Assembly (NCBI GenBank): GCA_027488935.1
Contig: JAIYAP010000049.1
Location: 1-36,547 of the forward strand
DNA: 36,547 nt
Source: Saprospiraceae bacterium
Lineage (GTDB): Bacteria > Bacteroidota > Bacteroidia > Chitinophagales > Saprospiraceae
Reading direction: 5' to 3'
Shown: one piece after another, positions 6,513 to 15,047 of the stretch
How positions within the stretch are numbered: position 1 is the stretch's first letter
How the letters are laid out: every line of letters begins with the position of its first letter
The notes under the pieces: generated by a model
Databases searched by the model: none
The model's input: only the letters and a program-made list of their open reading frames with translations
What the model was told of the DNA's origin: nothing
Program-made: the position numbers and the translations under genes

Positions 6513-9500
6513 ATGAACCTTCGGATTGGCTTGTGCTCCTTCCTGTTTTTGGTCGCGACACTTACCTTGCACGCTCAGCAAACTACAGTATACTCCGAAG
6601 CCAACCTCTCGTACAAGCGTGGGGTCGACTTTTTTAATCAAAACCTTTACGGATTAGCCCAAAAAGAATTCCGCGCAGCCATGGATATGTTACGTCCGGC
6701 CAACGAACCGGAATGGAAATCCCTGAAAACGGATGCAGAATTGTACCACGCAAAATGCGCCGTTCGCCTCGATCTGCCGGAAGCAGAAAAACTGGTGCTC
6801 GACTTTTTACGCGAAAATGCACCGTCACCCGTCGCTAGCCAGGCTGCCCTCGAAATTGGCGATTACTATTTCAATAAAAAAGAATACGACAAGGCGCTTA
6901 CCTATTACGATATGGCGCCAGGTGGTACGGGTGCAATTGGAGAAGAAATCCAATTTAAAAAAGGCTACGCTTATTTTGTGACCAAACAATTTAGTCGCGC
7001 AAAATCGGCATTCAGCAATTTGAAAGAAAATACCCGCAGCGAATGGTACTATCCAGCCAACTACTACTACGGCTGTTGTACCTTTTTCGAAGGTAAATAC
7101 GATGAGGCCGCCAAGGCATTTACCCGCTGCGAACAATCGGAAAAATACAAACAAGCCGTACCTTATTATATTACCATGATCTATGCTGGTAAAAAGCAGT
7201 ACGAACAGGTAATTTCTTATGGCGGACCAAAGGCGCAAGACAATACAATCAAAAATCGCCCGGAAATCAATCAGTTGGTTGGGCAAGCTTATTACGAAAA
7301 AAAGGACTACAAAAAGGCCTTGCCTTACCTTGAGTTTGCAGCCAACAATGGCGCGCCTTTGCGCCCGGCCGATTATTACCAGTTGGGGTACACGCAATAC
7401 CAGAATGGTTTTTATAAAAATGCCATCGAAAACCTGGAACAACTCAGCAAGGAAGACAGCCTGTTGGGACAAAACGGTTTGTACCACCTCGGCGACTGTT
7501 ACTTGAAAACCAAAAACAAGTTTGCAGCACGCAATGCTTTCGGACAAGCGTCCAACATGAATTTCGATTTGGCGGTGCGCGAAGATGCCTTGATCAACTA
7601 TGCCAAATTAAGTTACGAACTCAAATATGACCGCGATGCCATTGGCGCTCTGCAACGCATCCAGCCGAATTCAAAGTATTATGAAGATGCCCAAACCCTG
7701 ATGAGTGAGGTGTTTTTGAATACCCGTGACTATGATCGCGCGCTTTCTACCCTGGAAGCCGTGAAAAATCGCACCCCGCGGCTGAATGAAACCTATCAAT
7801 TGGTGGCCTTTAACCGAGGCTTGCAACTGTTTCAAAACAATCAAAAAGACGAAGCACGCCGGTACTTCAATAAATCGCTGGAATACCCAATTGATAAACG
7901 GACCGCAGCACTTTGCGCGTTCTGGATCGGTAATATTGCACACGAAGCCGGAGAGTTCGAAATGAGCAAAACCCATATCAACTCGTTTTTAAATCAGGCA
8001 AAGAGCTTTAACGACTTGCCCGAAGAAAGCAGCCTGATGATGGGTTATTATGTGCAGGGTTACAACAATTTAAAGAAAAAAGACAAAGACTATAAAGCGG
8101 CCTTGGTCAATTTTAAAGCCTGTGTCGATGGCATCAAACGCAACAGCGACCGGATTCGAAGCGATCAAATTCGGACAGTGATATTGGGCGATGCAACCTT
8201 GCGTGCTGGCGACTGCCATTTTAAAAACAACCAGTACAGCGATGCCTTGGCTTATTACAACGAAGCCGTAAATAAAAAATACGACGGGTTTGAATACGCC
8301 ATTTATCAAAAGGCAATCATTAAAGGCTTGCAAGGCAGCCCGGTCGACAAAGCCCTGGCCCTTGAAAACCTGGTGGATAAATACCCCAACAGCCGTTACA
8401 CCGATGAGGCTTTGTATATGTTGGGCGATACTTATCTGGAAATGAATAAATTGGATCAAGCGGTCCCCCCTTTGAAACGCCTTATTTCGGAGTTTCGGGG
8501 TCGCTCCACGCTCATTAATGCCTCCTTGTTAAAATTGGGCCTGATCTCCTATAACCAGGGTAGTACCAGTGCGGCAATCAATTATTACAAGCAGGTTTTT
8601 TCCAATAATCCGGAAAATTCGGAAGCAAAAGATGCTTTGGCGGCTTTACAGGAAATTTATGTAAAAGACTTGAACCGCCCCGATGAATACTTCTCTTTTG
8701 TTGAAACGGTGCCGGGCTATAGTGTCAGCAGTGGTTCAAAGGATAGCGTAACGTACCAATCGGCAGAAATTCAGTTCCAGCGGGGCAATTACCAGCAGGC
8801 GATTGATGGTTTTTCCAACTACTTGGCTAAATACCCAAAAGGAGCTAGTGCAATTCCTTCTTACTTCTACCGTGCGGAAGCTTATGCCAGTGATGCAATC
8901 AAAAAATACGCAATCGCATTGAAAGATTATGCTGCGGTGGTGAACCGTGGTTCGAGCAAGTTTTATGTAAAAGCGGCAGAAAAAGCGACCTTGTTGGCCT
9001 ATAATTTTGAAAAAGATTATCCACAAGCATTTGAGTTTGCCCGAAAGTGGGAGGAAGCATCGATCAATGAAAACGCGCGTTTTGAAGCACAATTGATGGC
9101 GATTCGCGCCGCGTATCAAACGAATAATTCCATAGCAGTGGGCGAATATGCCCGTAAGATTAACGACGCGACCATGGCTTCCGGCGAACAGGTTGCTACA
9201 GCCAATTATTATGTAGGTAAAATGGCGTACGATAAAGGCGACTTTGCGCGTGCATTGCCCGCGTTACAGCAGGTTTCGCAAAATACCCAGAATGAAATGA
9301 TGGCCGAGGCGTATCACCTGGAAGCCCAGATTTTGTACAAACAGCGCAAATACCCGGAAGCAGAAGCCCTTATTTCGGACGCAAACAAAGCCAGTGCGGG
9401 TTACGATGACTGGATCGCGCTGAACCTGATCCTGTTGTCGGATGTATATGCCGATCAGGGTGATAAAAACAGTGCTACTGCCGCCTTGGAGGCCGTAATT

Positions 9501-9632
9501 GAAAACTATAACGGCGAAAATGCAGAAATTAAAAATTCAGCACGGCAGAAATATAACAAGTTACAAGGTGCACCCGCTCCAAGACTGAACAATAAAGGCG
9601 GTACACTGCTGGATTTAGATGAGCGAAATTGA
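6513..9632 (+). CDS. Large exported TPR-repeat protein
   Basis: A 1039-residue protein with a signal peptide (residues 1 to about 21, ending LTLHAQ) followed almost entirely by tetratricopeptide helices. Typical TPR half-motifs recur from the mature N-terminus on: YKRGVDFFNQNLYGLAQKEF, YYFNKKEYDKALTYYDMA, YYEKKDYKKALPYLEFA, ALYMLGDTYLEMNKLDQAV, YYVGKMAYDKGDFARALPAL. I estimate 15 or more repeats. With an export signal and no lipobox it should act in the periplasm as a protein-protein scaffold. The neighbouring barrel gene (ATG at 9713, 80 bases downstream) is probably co-transcribed, so the two may form one envelope complex. In Bacteroidota such TPR plus barrel pairs recur, but their job is not known to me. 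Confidence 0.85.
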   Translation: MNLRIGLCSFLFLVATLTLHAQQTTVYSEANLSYKRGVDFFNQNLYGLAQKEFRAAMDMLRPANEPEWKSLKTDAELYHAKCAVRLDLPEAEKLVLDFLRENAPSPVASQAALEIGDYYFNKKEYDKALTYYDMAPGGTGAIGEEIQFKKGYAYFVTKQFSRAKSAFSNLKENTRSEWYYPANYYYGCCTFFEGKYDEAAKAFTRCEQSEKYKQAVPYYITMIYAGKKQYEQVISYGGPKAQDNTIKNRPEINQLVGQAYYEKKDYKKALPYLEFAANNGAPLRPADYYQLGYTQYQNGFYKNAIENLEQLSKEDSLLGQNGLYHLGDCYLKTKNKFAARNAFGQASNMNFDLAVREDALINYAKLSYELKYDRDAIGALQRIQPNSKYYEDAQTLMSEVFLNTRDYDRALSTLEAVKNRTPRLNETYQLVAFNRGLQLFQNNQKDEARRYFNKSLEYPIDKRTAALCAFWIGNIAHEAGEFEMSKTHINSFLNQAKSFNDLPEESSLMMGYYVQGYNNLKKKDKDYKAALVNFKACVDGIKRNSDRIRSDQIRTVILGDATLRAGDCHFKNNQYSDALAYYNEAVNKKYDGFEYAIYQKAIIKGLQGSPVDKALALENLVDKYPNSRYTDEALYMLGDTYLEMNKLDQAVPPLKRLISEFRGRSTLINASLLKLGLISYNQGSTSAAINYYKQVFSNNPENSEAKDALAALQEIYVKDLNRPDEYFSFVETVPGYSVSSGSKDSVTYQSAEIQFQRGNYQQAIDGFSNYLAKYPKGASAIPSYFYRAEAYASDAIKKYAIALKDYAAVVNRGSSKFYVKAAEKATLLAYNFEKDYPQAFEFARKWEEASINENARFEAQLMAIRAAYQTNNSIAVGEYARKINDATMASGEQVATANYYVGKMAYDKGDFARALPALQQVSQNTQNEMMAEAYHLEAQILYKQRKYPEAEALISDANKASAGYDDWIALNLILLSDVYADQGDKNSATAALEAVIENYNGENAEIKNSARQKYNKLQGAPAPRLNNKGGTLLDLDERN

Positions 9633-9712
9633 TGGATGAGCGGCATTCCAAACTTGTTTTTACCCATTTCCCTTTCAACAGGCAGTGCGCCATTTTATCC
9701 AACTTTAACACA

Positions 9713-11347
9713 ATGATGACCAATAATAAATCCGTTTTCGCTGTCTTCATCGGCTTGTTGCTCGCCACAACCCATGCTTTTAGTCAGAAAATATTGCCCG
9801 GCGAAAGTGTCGATGTAATCAAATCTTTCGACGCCCGCTTACTGGAGTCTTCCAAAATAAGTGTTTCTCCGGTTTTGCCGCCACTCGATACTACTATTAA
9901 AGTGCAAGACTACAATGTGCCTACCCGCCCGTTGAATGTAAAATACGATGCCCCAAAATTGCGCCCAATCGGCATGAAAACAGGCAAAAAAGAGGATATT
10001 TACAATGGTTTTGCCAAGTTAGGCGGTGGAGTTCCAACGGCGTTGTGGGCCGAAGCGGGATATGCAGGTGCTTATAAGGAAATATTTGACGGCAAAGTGT
10101 GGTTCCGCCACCACCAACAAAGTGCCGATAAAGCCCTCGAAAATCAGAAGTTTTTCAAAAACGAAGGCTTGGTTACCGGCAATTATTACATCAACGAAAA
10201 ATTAGCCGCAGAAGGCAAATTAGGGTACACCTACGATCGGGTGCATTTTTACGGGTACGACCATACCATGGATACGTTCTCGGCAGAGCGGGTGCGCCAG
10301 GATTATAAAATTTTCGATTTTGCAGGCCGTTTGTACAACAAGGAGCGGACGGATGCTGATTTGAATTTTTCTATTGCGCCCAAGTTTTATTTCATGAACG
10401 ATTTCTACTCCAACAAGGAGACGGGATTTGATCTGGGGCTGGCCGCAACGAAATGGTTCAATGAAAAACACCCATTGCGCTTTATTATCCGCACGGACTT
10501 TACTTCTTTCAACGATACTGTTACCCAGAACCTGAACAACATTTACCTGCAACCTTCTTTTACCTTTCACTCGGATATGGTGAAGGTGAAAATTGGCGGT
10601 AATTTTGTCAGCAACCGCGATGTGTTTAGTGTGTTTCCGGATGTGGAATTGGGCTTGCGCGTTTTTGGCGATGGGTTCCAGATTTTTGCCGGTGCAACGG
10701 GCGATTTACGCAAAAATACCTACCGTTCGATGGCGGCTTACAACCCGTTTATTGACATTCGGTCCTCAAGACTGCGCAACACCCGCCTGGATAGCTATTA
10801 TGGCGGATTAAAAGGCGATTTTGGCTGGCTGGAATACTCCGGTCAGGTTGCCTACAACAAGGCTTCCAACCTGGCTTTGTTTCAAACGATCTATACGTTC
10901 GAGAACATCACCCGTTTCCGTGCGGTGTATGATACCGTGACCATGGTAAACCTGCAAGGCGCTGTTAAAATCAAATTGCTGAAAAACCTGGTCATCAATG
11001 GTACCTTAAGCCAAAACTTGAGCATGGATCCTGCCAATGAAGGCAAAGCTTGGGGTTTGCCCAAAACGGAAGGTAATTTTAGCGGCCTATACACCTTATT
11101 GGAAGGTAAAGCAAGCGTAAAAGCCAATGCCTATATAGCAGATGGTATTTGGTTTGTCGATCGGGAAGGTATTCGACGTCAGGGTGGGGTATTGTTCGAT
11201 TTAGGCTTTGGTGGCACGTATAATTTCTCTAAAAACTTTGGTGCGTTCCTGGATGTCAACAATATTTTGAACAACAAACGGGCACGCTGGGCAAATTATC
11301 CCATGATCGGCACCAATTTCATGGCTGGTTTGACCGCGCGGTTCTAA
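9713..11347 (+). CDS. Outer-membrane beta-barrel protein (TonB-receptor-like barrel without plug)
   Basis: A 544-residue protein. The ATG at 9713 puts a clean signal peptide at the N-terminus (MMTNNKSVFAVFIGLLLATT, cut near AFSQ); the frame is open up to 9629 but those 28 codons encode no known feature. After a Pro-rich, plug-free N-terminal stretch (residues 25-85) come repeated amphipathic strands with aromatic girdles (EAGYAGAYKEIFDGKVWFRHH, KLGYTYDRVHFYGYDH). The C-terminus is barrel-like (FLDVNNILNNKRARW, final residues TARF), ending in Phe as expected for BAM-assembled barrels. The last strands resemble TonB-dependent receptors but the plug domain and TonB box are absent, so it is more likely a porin-like or scaffold-linked barrel. 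The stop directly abuts the stop of convergent pstB. Confidence 0.75.
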   Translation: MMTNNKSVFAVFIGLLLATTHAFSQKILPGESVDVIKSFDARLLESSKISVSPVLPPLDTTIKVQDYNVPTRPLNVKYDAPKLRPIGMKTGKKEDIYNGFAKLGGGVPTALWAEAGYAGAYKEIFDGKVWFRHHQQSADKALENQKFFKNEGLVTGNYYINEKLAAEGKLGYTYDRVHFYGYDHTMDTFSAERVRQDYKIFDFAGRLYNKERTDADLNFSIAPKFYFMNDFYSNKETGFDLGLAATKWFNEKHPLRFIIRTDFTSFNDTVTQNLNNIYLQPSFTFHSDMVKVKIGGNFVSNRDVFSVFPDVELGLRVFGDGFQIFAGATGDLRKNTYRSMAAYNPFIDIRSSRLRNTRLDSYYGGLKGDFGWLEYSGQVAYNKASNLALFQTIYTFENITRFRAVYDTVTMVNLQGAVKIKLLKNLVINGTLSQNLSMDPANEGKAWGLPKTEGNFSGLYTLLEGKASVKANAYIADGIWFVDREGIRRQGGVLFDLGFGGTYNFSKNFGAFLDVNNILNNKRARWANYPMIGTNFMAGLTARF

Positions 11348-12106
11348 TTAACCGAAATGGCCTTCCACATAATTGCGCGTAAGCATTTGTTGTGGTTGAT
11401 TGAAAATTTGATCAGTAGGCCCGTATTCGATAACTTCGCCTAAGTACATAAAGGCCGTAAAATCCGCTACCCGTTGGGCTTGTTGCATGTTATGTGTAAC
11501 AATCACAATGGTGTAGCGGTTTTTTAATTCCAGGAGGAGGTCTTCTATTTTGGCAGTACTAATCGGGTCGAGTGCCGAACAGGGTTCATCGAGTAAAATG
11601 ACTTCCGGCTCCACCGCGATGGCGCGGGCAATGCAAAGCCGTTGTTGTTGCCCCCCGGAGAGCTGCAAGGCTGATTTTTGCAGTTCGTCTTTCGTTTCTT
11701 CCCAAATGTAACTTTGCTGCAGGCAACTTTCTACCCGGGTGCGAATATCCGCCTCGGTATGCGTGCCGGTTAGGCGCAACCCAAACGCTACATTTTCATA
11801 AATTGATTTGGGAAACGGATTGGGACGCTGAAATACCATGCCCACTTTTCGCCGAATGGCTACCACATCGGTACGTGGATGCAGCAAAGGTAGGTCCTCC
11901 AGCAGAATATCTCCTTCCAGGCGTGCATCAGGCGATAAGTCGTGCATGCGGTTAAGGCTGCGCAAAAGGGTACTTTTCCCACAACCAGAGGGTCCAATGA
12001 GGGCCACGATTTTGTTGGCAGGAAATTCAATATTGATATTTTTCAATACGTGTTTGCTGCCAAAATGCAGGTTAAAATCGCGAATGGCTATTTTGATGTT
12101 TTCCAT
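11348..12106 (-). CDS. pstB: Phosphate ABC transporter ATP-binding protein
   Basis: PstB drives high-affinity phosphate import by PstSCAB. The 252-residue protein has Walker A GPSGCGKS (residues 38-45), the ABC signature LSGGQQQRLCIARA, Walker B VILLDEP followed by CSALDP, and the switch His in VIVTHNMQQA. The PstB hallmark SLNRMHDL follows Walker A. The ATG at 12106 (MENIKIAIRDF) is chosen because the open frame upstream of it reads the antisense-free shadow of pstA; the start overlaps the end of pstA by 19 bases, as is common in pst operons. It is the last gene of the operon: no phoU follows before the convergent barrel gene. Confidence 0.95.
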   Translation of the reverse strand: MENIKIAIRDFNLHFGSKHVLKNINIEFPANKIVALIGPSGCGKSTLLRSLNRMHDLSPDARLEGDILLEDLPLLHPRTDVVAIRRKVGMVFQRPNPFPKSIYENVAFGLRLTGTHTEADIRTRVESCLQQSYIWEETKDELQKSALQLSGGQQQRLCIARAIAVEPEVILLDEPCSALDPISTAKIEDLLLELKNRYTIVIVTHNMQQAQRVADFTAFMYLGEVIEYGPTDQIFNQPQQMLTRNYVEGHFG

Positions 12107-12948
12107 AGGTTTCGGTAGCGGATGCGCAATATAATTGCACTCAGGTTTAACAACAGTACCATACCCAGCAGCACCACAGCGGTAGCATATGCCAATGGGC
12201 GTACTTGCTCGAGCGACTGGTGCTGGGTTGATAAAATGTACAAATGATAGGGTAGGGCCATAAATTCGTCCAACAAGGAGCCCGGCAAGTATCGGGTGTA
12301 AAAGGCCACACCCGTAAACAGGATGGGCGCCGTTTCGCCTGCCGCCCGCGACAATGCAAGGATGGTGCCGGTCAAAATACCTGGCATCGCCCCCGGTAGT
12401 ACGACGGTTTTTATACTCTCCCATTTGGTCGCACCCAAAGCAAGCGCTGCCTCACGGTAAGCATTGGGTACATTGCGTAAGGCCTCCTCAGTCGTGGTGA
12501 TGATGTAAGGCAACGTCAGGAGCGCCAGCGTCAGTCCGGAGGCAAGAATCGAAGCCCCAATGTGCAGGGCTTCTACAAACAAAGCCAGTCCAAACAGGCC
12601 ATAAATAATACTCGGAACACCCGCTAAATTGCGAATACTTGCCCGCAGCAGTCGTGTAAACCAATGATCCTGTGCGTATTCGTTAAGATAGATTGCACAA
12701 GCCACGCCAAAAGGTAGGGCAAATAAGGTTGCAACCAGTGTAACCAGGGCGGTACCCGCAATAGCCGGTAAAATGCCACCCTGGGTCATTCCTTTCCTTG
12801 GTGCGGTGCTCAAAAAATCCCAACTCAAGGCGCTGTATCCTTTTGAAAAGAGATCAAACAAAATGATGCCCAGGAAACTAAGGGTCAGCAACGTACACAA
12901 CAACAACAGTTGGATGCCCACGATTTTGGTAAATTGTTGTTTGGTCAT
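12088..12948 (-). CDS. pstA: Phosphate ABC transporter permease PstA
   Basis: One of two permease subunits of the PstSCAB phosphate importer in the cytoplasmic membrane. The 286-residue protein has an N-terminal anchor helix, then a binding-protein-dependent transport permease core of about five further helices. The EAA-type loop is clear (EALRNVPNAYREAALALGAT, about residues 155-175), as is the late ALSRAAGETAPILFTG motif typical of PstA. Its ATG overlaps the pstC stop in an ATGA arrangement (12945-12948) and its end overlaps the pstB start by 19 bases, so the three are translationally coupled. Confidence 0.95.
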   Translation of the reverse strand: MTKQQFTKIVGIQLLLLCTLLTLSFLGIILFDLFSKGYSALSWDFLSTAPRKGMTQGGILPAIAGTALVTLVATLFALPFGVACAIYLNEYAQDHWFTRLLRASIRNLAGVPSIIYGLFGLALFVEALHIGASILASGLTLALLTLPYIITTTEEALRNVPNAYREAALALGATKWESIKTVVLPGAMPGILTGTILALSRAAGETAPILFTGVAFYTRYLPGSLLDEFMALPYHLYILSTQHQSLEQVRPLAYATAVVLLGMVLLLNLSAIILRIRYRNLWKTSK

Positions 12949-13829
12949 CTTCCTTGCTTTCTGAATTTGGCGGCAATACCTTCTGCCAACAAATTGATGA
13001 TCAACGTAATTATAAACAGAATTGCACCCAGCGCATACAATCCATAAAAATGCGTGGTGCCGTAGGGTACTTCCCCCATTTCAATCGCGACCGTTGCCGT
13101 GATGGTGCGCACCGGATCAAAAAAACCGTGGGGCATCGCATTGGCATTGCCGGTTGCCATCAAAACCGTCATGGTTTCGCCAATGACGCGGCCCATCCCC
13201 AACATGGTGGCTGCAATAAGGCCAGAGGTACAAGCGGGCAAAGTAACCGTGATCAGGGTGGTCCAGGAATTCGCACCCAACGCATAGGCGCCTTCTTTGT
13301 ACGTATTGGGTACCGAACGAATGGCTTCCTCCGCCACGCTGATGATGGTCGGTAAGGCCATGACGGCCAATAAAATGGAACCATTTAAGGCATTCAATCC
13401 ATTCGATAATCCAAAAATCCACGAAATAATCGGCGCAATCACTACAATGCCAATAAACCCGACCACCACCGAAGGCACAGCCGCAAGGAGCTCAATGGCC
13501 GGTTTTATCCAATCGCGCACCCGACCCGGCGCTACTTCTGATAAATAAGCAGCCGTTCCAATGCCCAGGGGTACTGCCAATACCATGGCTCCCAAACTGA
13601 CCAATAAGGTACTCCATAACATCGCACCGATGCCATACGTTGCTTTTCCCCAGGCTGATGGATTCCAGTTGCTGCTGCCCAAAAACGACCAGAGGGAAAC
13701 AGACTCAAAAAAGCGGAAACCATTGAACAGCAACATGCCAAAAATACCCAACAGGACCAAAACACAAAGTCCGGCTGCAAGTGCAAATAAACGGTGGTAA
13801 AACCGATCCCAAAATGTACGTCGCTTCAT
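12945..13829 (-). CDS. pstC: Phosphate ABC transporter permease PstC
   Basis: The second permease subunit of the phosphate importer. The 294-residue protein has six hydrophobic segments. The first is LFALAAGLCVLVLLGIFGML, and the ABC permease coupling loop reads EEAIRSVPNTYKEGAYALGA. The GMGRVIGETMTVLMATGNA segment near the end is diagnostic for PstC. It starts 4 bases after the pstS stop and overlaps pstA by 4 bases. Length and motif order are normal. Confidence 0.95.
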   Translation of the reverse strand: MKRRTFWDRFYHRLFALAAGLCVLVLLGIFGMLLFNGFRFFESVSLWSFLGSSNWNPSAWGKATYGIGAMLWSTLLVSLGAMVLAVPLGIGTAAYLSEVAPGRVRDWIKPAIELLAAVPSVVVGFIGIVVIAPIISWIFGLSNGLNALNGSILLAVMALPTIISVAEEAIRSVPNTYKEGAYALGANSWTTLITVTLPACTSGLIAATMLGMGRVIGETMTVLMATGNANAMPHGFFDPVRTITATVAIEMGEVPYGTTHFYGLYALGAILFIITLIINLLAEGIAAKFRKQGR

Positions 13830-13833
13830 AATA

Positions 13834-14709
13834 TCAATACTTTTCTACCAGATCTGTCTCTGAAATGGGCGGTAAATATCCACTGCGCGCGACCACTTCC
13901 TGCCCGGCTTTACTCAATTCAAAACGAATAAACGCAAGGGCTTTTCCAGTTGGAGGCCCATCGGTTATCTGGTACAATGGACGTGTAAGGGGGTATAAAC
14001 CGGATAAAATAGCGTCTTTGTTGAGCGGAGAAACGGCTGCTTCGTTGGGTGCCGTTTGTAGCGCAAGCACTTCAATGCCTGGATATAGAGCACCATTTTG
14101 GCCAAAAAGATAACCAAAGCCAACAAAACCAATCCCGTTTTCATCGGCTTTTACAGATTCCAGCATTTGGGCAGTGCCGTTGAGCTGTTTTAAATCGTTG
14201 GAAAAATCGCGGCCCAATACTTTTTCCCGAAAATACATGAAAGTACCAGAATTGCTTTGCCGGCCATACAAGGAAATTGCGCCATCCCGACCACCCAGTT
14301 CCTTCCAGTTTTTGATATCCCCGGCGTAGATTTTCCCCAGATTTTCGATGCTTATCTGATGGAGACCCACGGATGGATGCACAATAACAGCCAATGCATC
14401 GGAGGCAAAAACGGTCGAAACCAGTTGCATGCCCTGCTTTCCGGCCAATGCAATTTCCTCATCGTTGAGCGCCCGGGAAGCATTGGCAATTTGTGTCCGA
14501 TGGTTTAATAATGCGGTAATCCCCACACCCGAGCCCCCACCCGAAATACTAATGCTGGTGCTAAGGTCGTTATCCATGTAGGTCTCCGCGAGGTCTAACA
14601 CTAAATTGAGCTCGGTATCTGATCCCTTGATGATCAAATTATCTATGTGATCGGTGGTACAGGTACACAAGCAGCAACAAACTGCAATCCATCCTAAAAA
14701 CTGTTTCAT
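13834..14709 (-). CDS. pstS: Phosphate-binding protein PstS, probable lipoprotein
   Basis: PstS captures phosphate outside the membrane and hands it to PstCA. The 291-residue protein has the family's phosphate-contact loops: IKGSDTEL near residue 28, SGGGSGVGITALL, and GRQSNSGTFMYF with the Arg and Ser-Gly-Thr that clamp the anion. The N-terminus has a hydrophobic stretch ending in a Cys cluster (VCCCLCTC, residues 10-17) followed by TTDH. A lipidated Cys17 fits Bacteroidota practice, although the lipobox is not canonical. First gene of the pst operon. A perfect tandem 11-bp repeat at 14770-14791, 61 bases upstream of the ATG, looks like a Pho box. Confidence 0.93.
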   Translation of the reverse strand: MKQFLGWIAVCCCLCTCTTDHIDNLIIKGSDTELNLVLDLAETYMDNDLSTSISISGGGSGVGITALLNHRTQIANASRALNDEEIALAGKQGMQLVSTVFASDALAVIVHPSVGLHQISIENLGKIYAGDIKNWKELGGRDGAISLYGRQSNSGTFMYFREKVLGRDFSNDLKQLNGTAQMLESVKADENGIGFVGFGYLFGQNGALYPGIEVLALQTAPNEAAVSPLNKDAILSGLYPLTRPLYQITDGPPTGKALAFIRFELSKAGQEVVARSGYLPPISETDLVEKY

Positions 14710-15047
14710 ACCGTTTTATTAAACAACGGGTTAAGATACCGGACAATTAGATGGAAAGGGCTTTAATATGAATTAAGTTTGAATTAAGTTTCGTTCAAAC
14801 ATCAACCAAGCAACCCTTCCAACCAAGAACGCATCACAAAGGGCATCTTAACATTGCTTTCTTCCACCGGCCAACGCAACAAGCTTGCCGCGCCAATGGG
14901 TAGATGTCAAGAAAACCGGATTATCTTTGTGATTTCTAATAGGCTTTTAAGCCTTACTTAGATAAATGACGCTGATTTTCATTCTTTTACATAAGGGGAA
15001 ATGTCAGTTTTGATTATTGAATATAAATTTAAAGCAGTCCGCACAAC
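14710..15047. promoter_or_regulatory. Divergent regulatory region between pstS and the SprB-OmpA gene
   Basis: This 338-base gap has no gene. It holds a Pho-box-like tandem repeat (14770-14791), a TATCTTTG box on the plus strand (14922-14929), a 14-base inverted repeat AGGCTT-TT-AAGCCT (14941-14954) just after that box, and a small CCGTT/AACGG stem (14711-14729) in the pstS leader. The plus-strand box would start a transcript near 14934 with a leader of about 110 bases for the gene at 15048; no TTG partner is found at 19-21 bases, so this promoter is tentative. Confidence 0.55.
14770..14791 (-). promoter_or_regulatory. Pho-box-like tandem 11-bp direct repeat
   Basis: GAATTAAGTTT occurs twice without a gap (14770-14780 and 14781-14791); on the pstS strand each copy reads AAACTTAATTC. 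Direct repeats with an exact 11-bp period are the architecture of PhoB/PhoP-family boxes, and CTTAA-containing half-sites are known in cyanobacterial and Firmicute Pho boxes. The position, 61-82 bases before the pstS ATG, suits an activator site. That a PhoB-like regulator binds here is inference; no such regulator gene is in the window. Confidence 0.6.

Noticed and set aside
9629-9712. Barrel gene starting at TTG 9629 in the TPR stop codon
   Set aside because: This start would bury the signal peptide behind 28 unrelated residues; ATG 9713 gives a normal signal peptide.
12107-12424. Longer pstB starting at 12424 (358 codons)
   Set aside because: The extra 106 codons lie inside pstA in another frame and encode no recognisable domain; MENIKIAIRDF is the normal PstB start.
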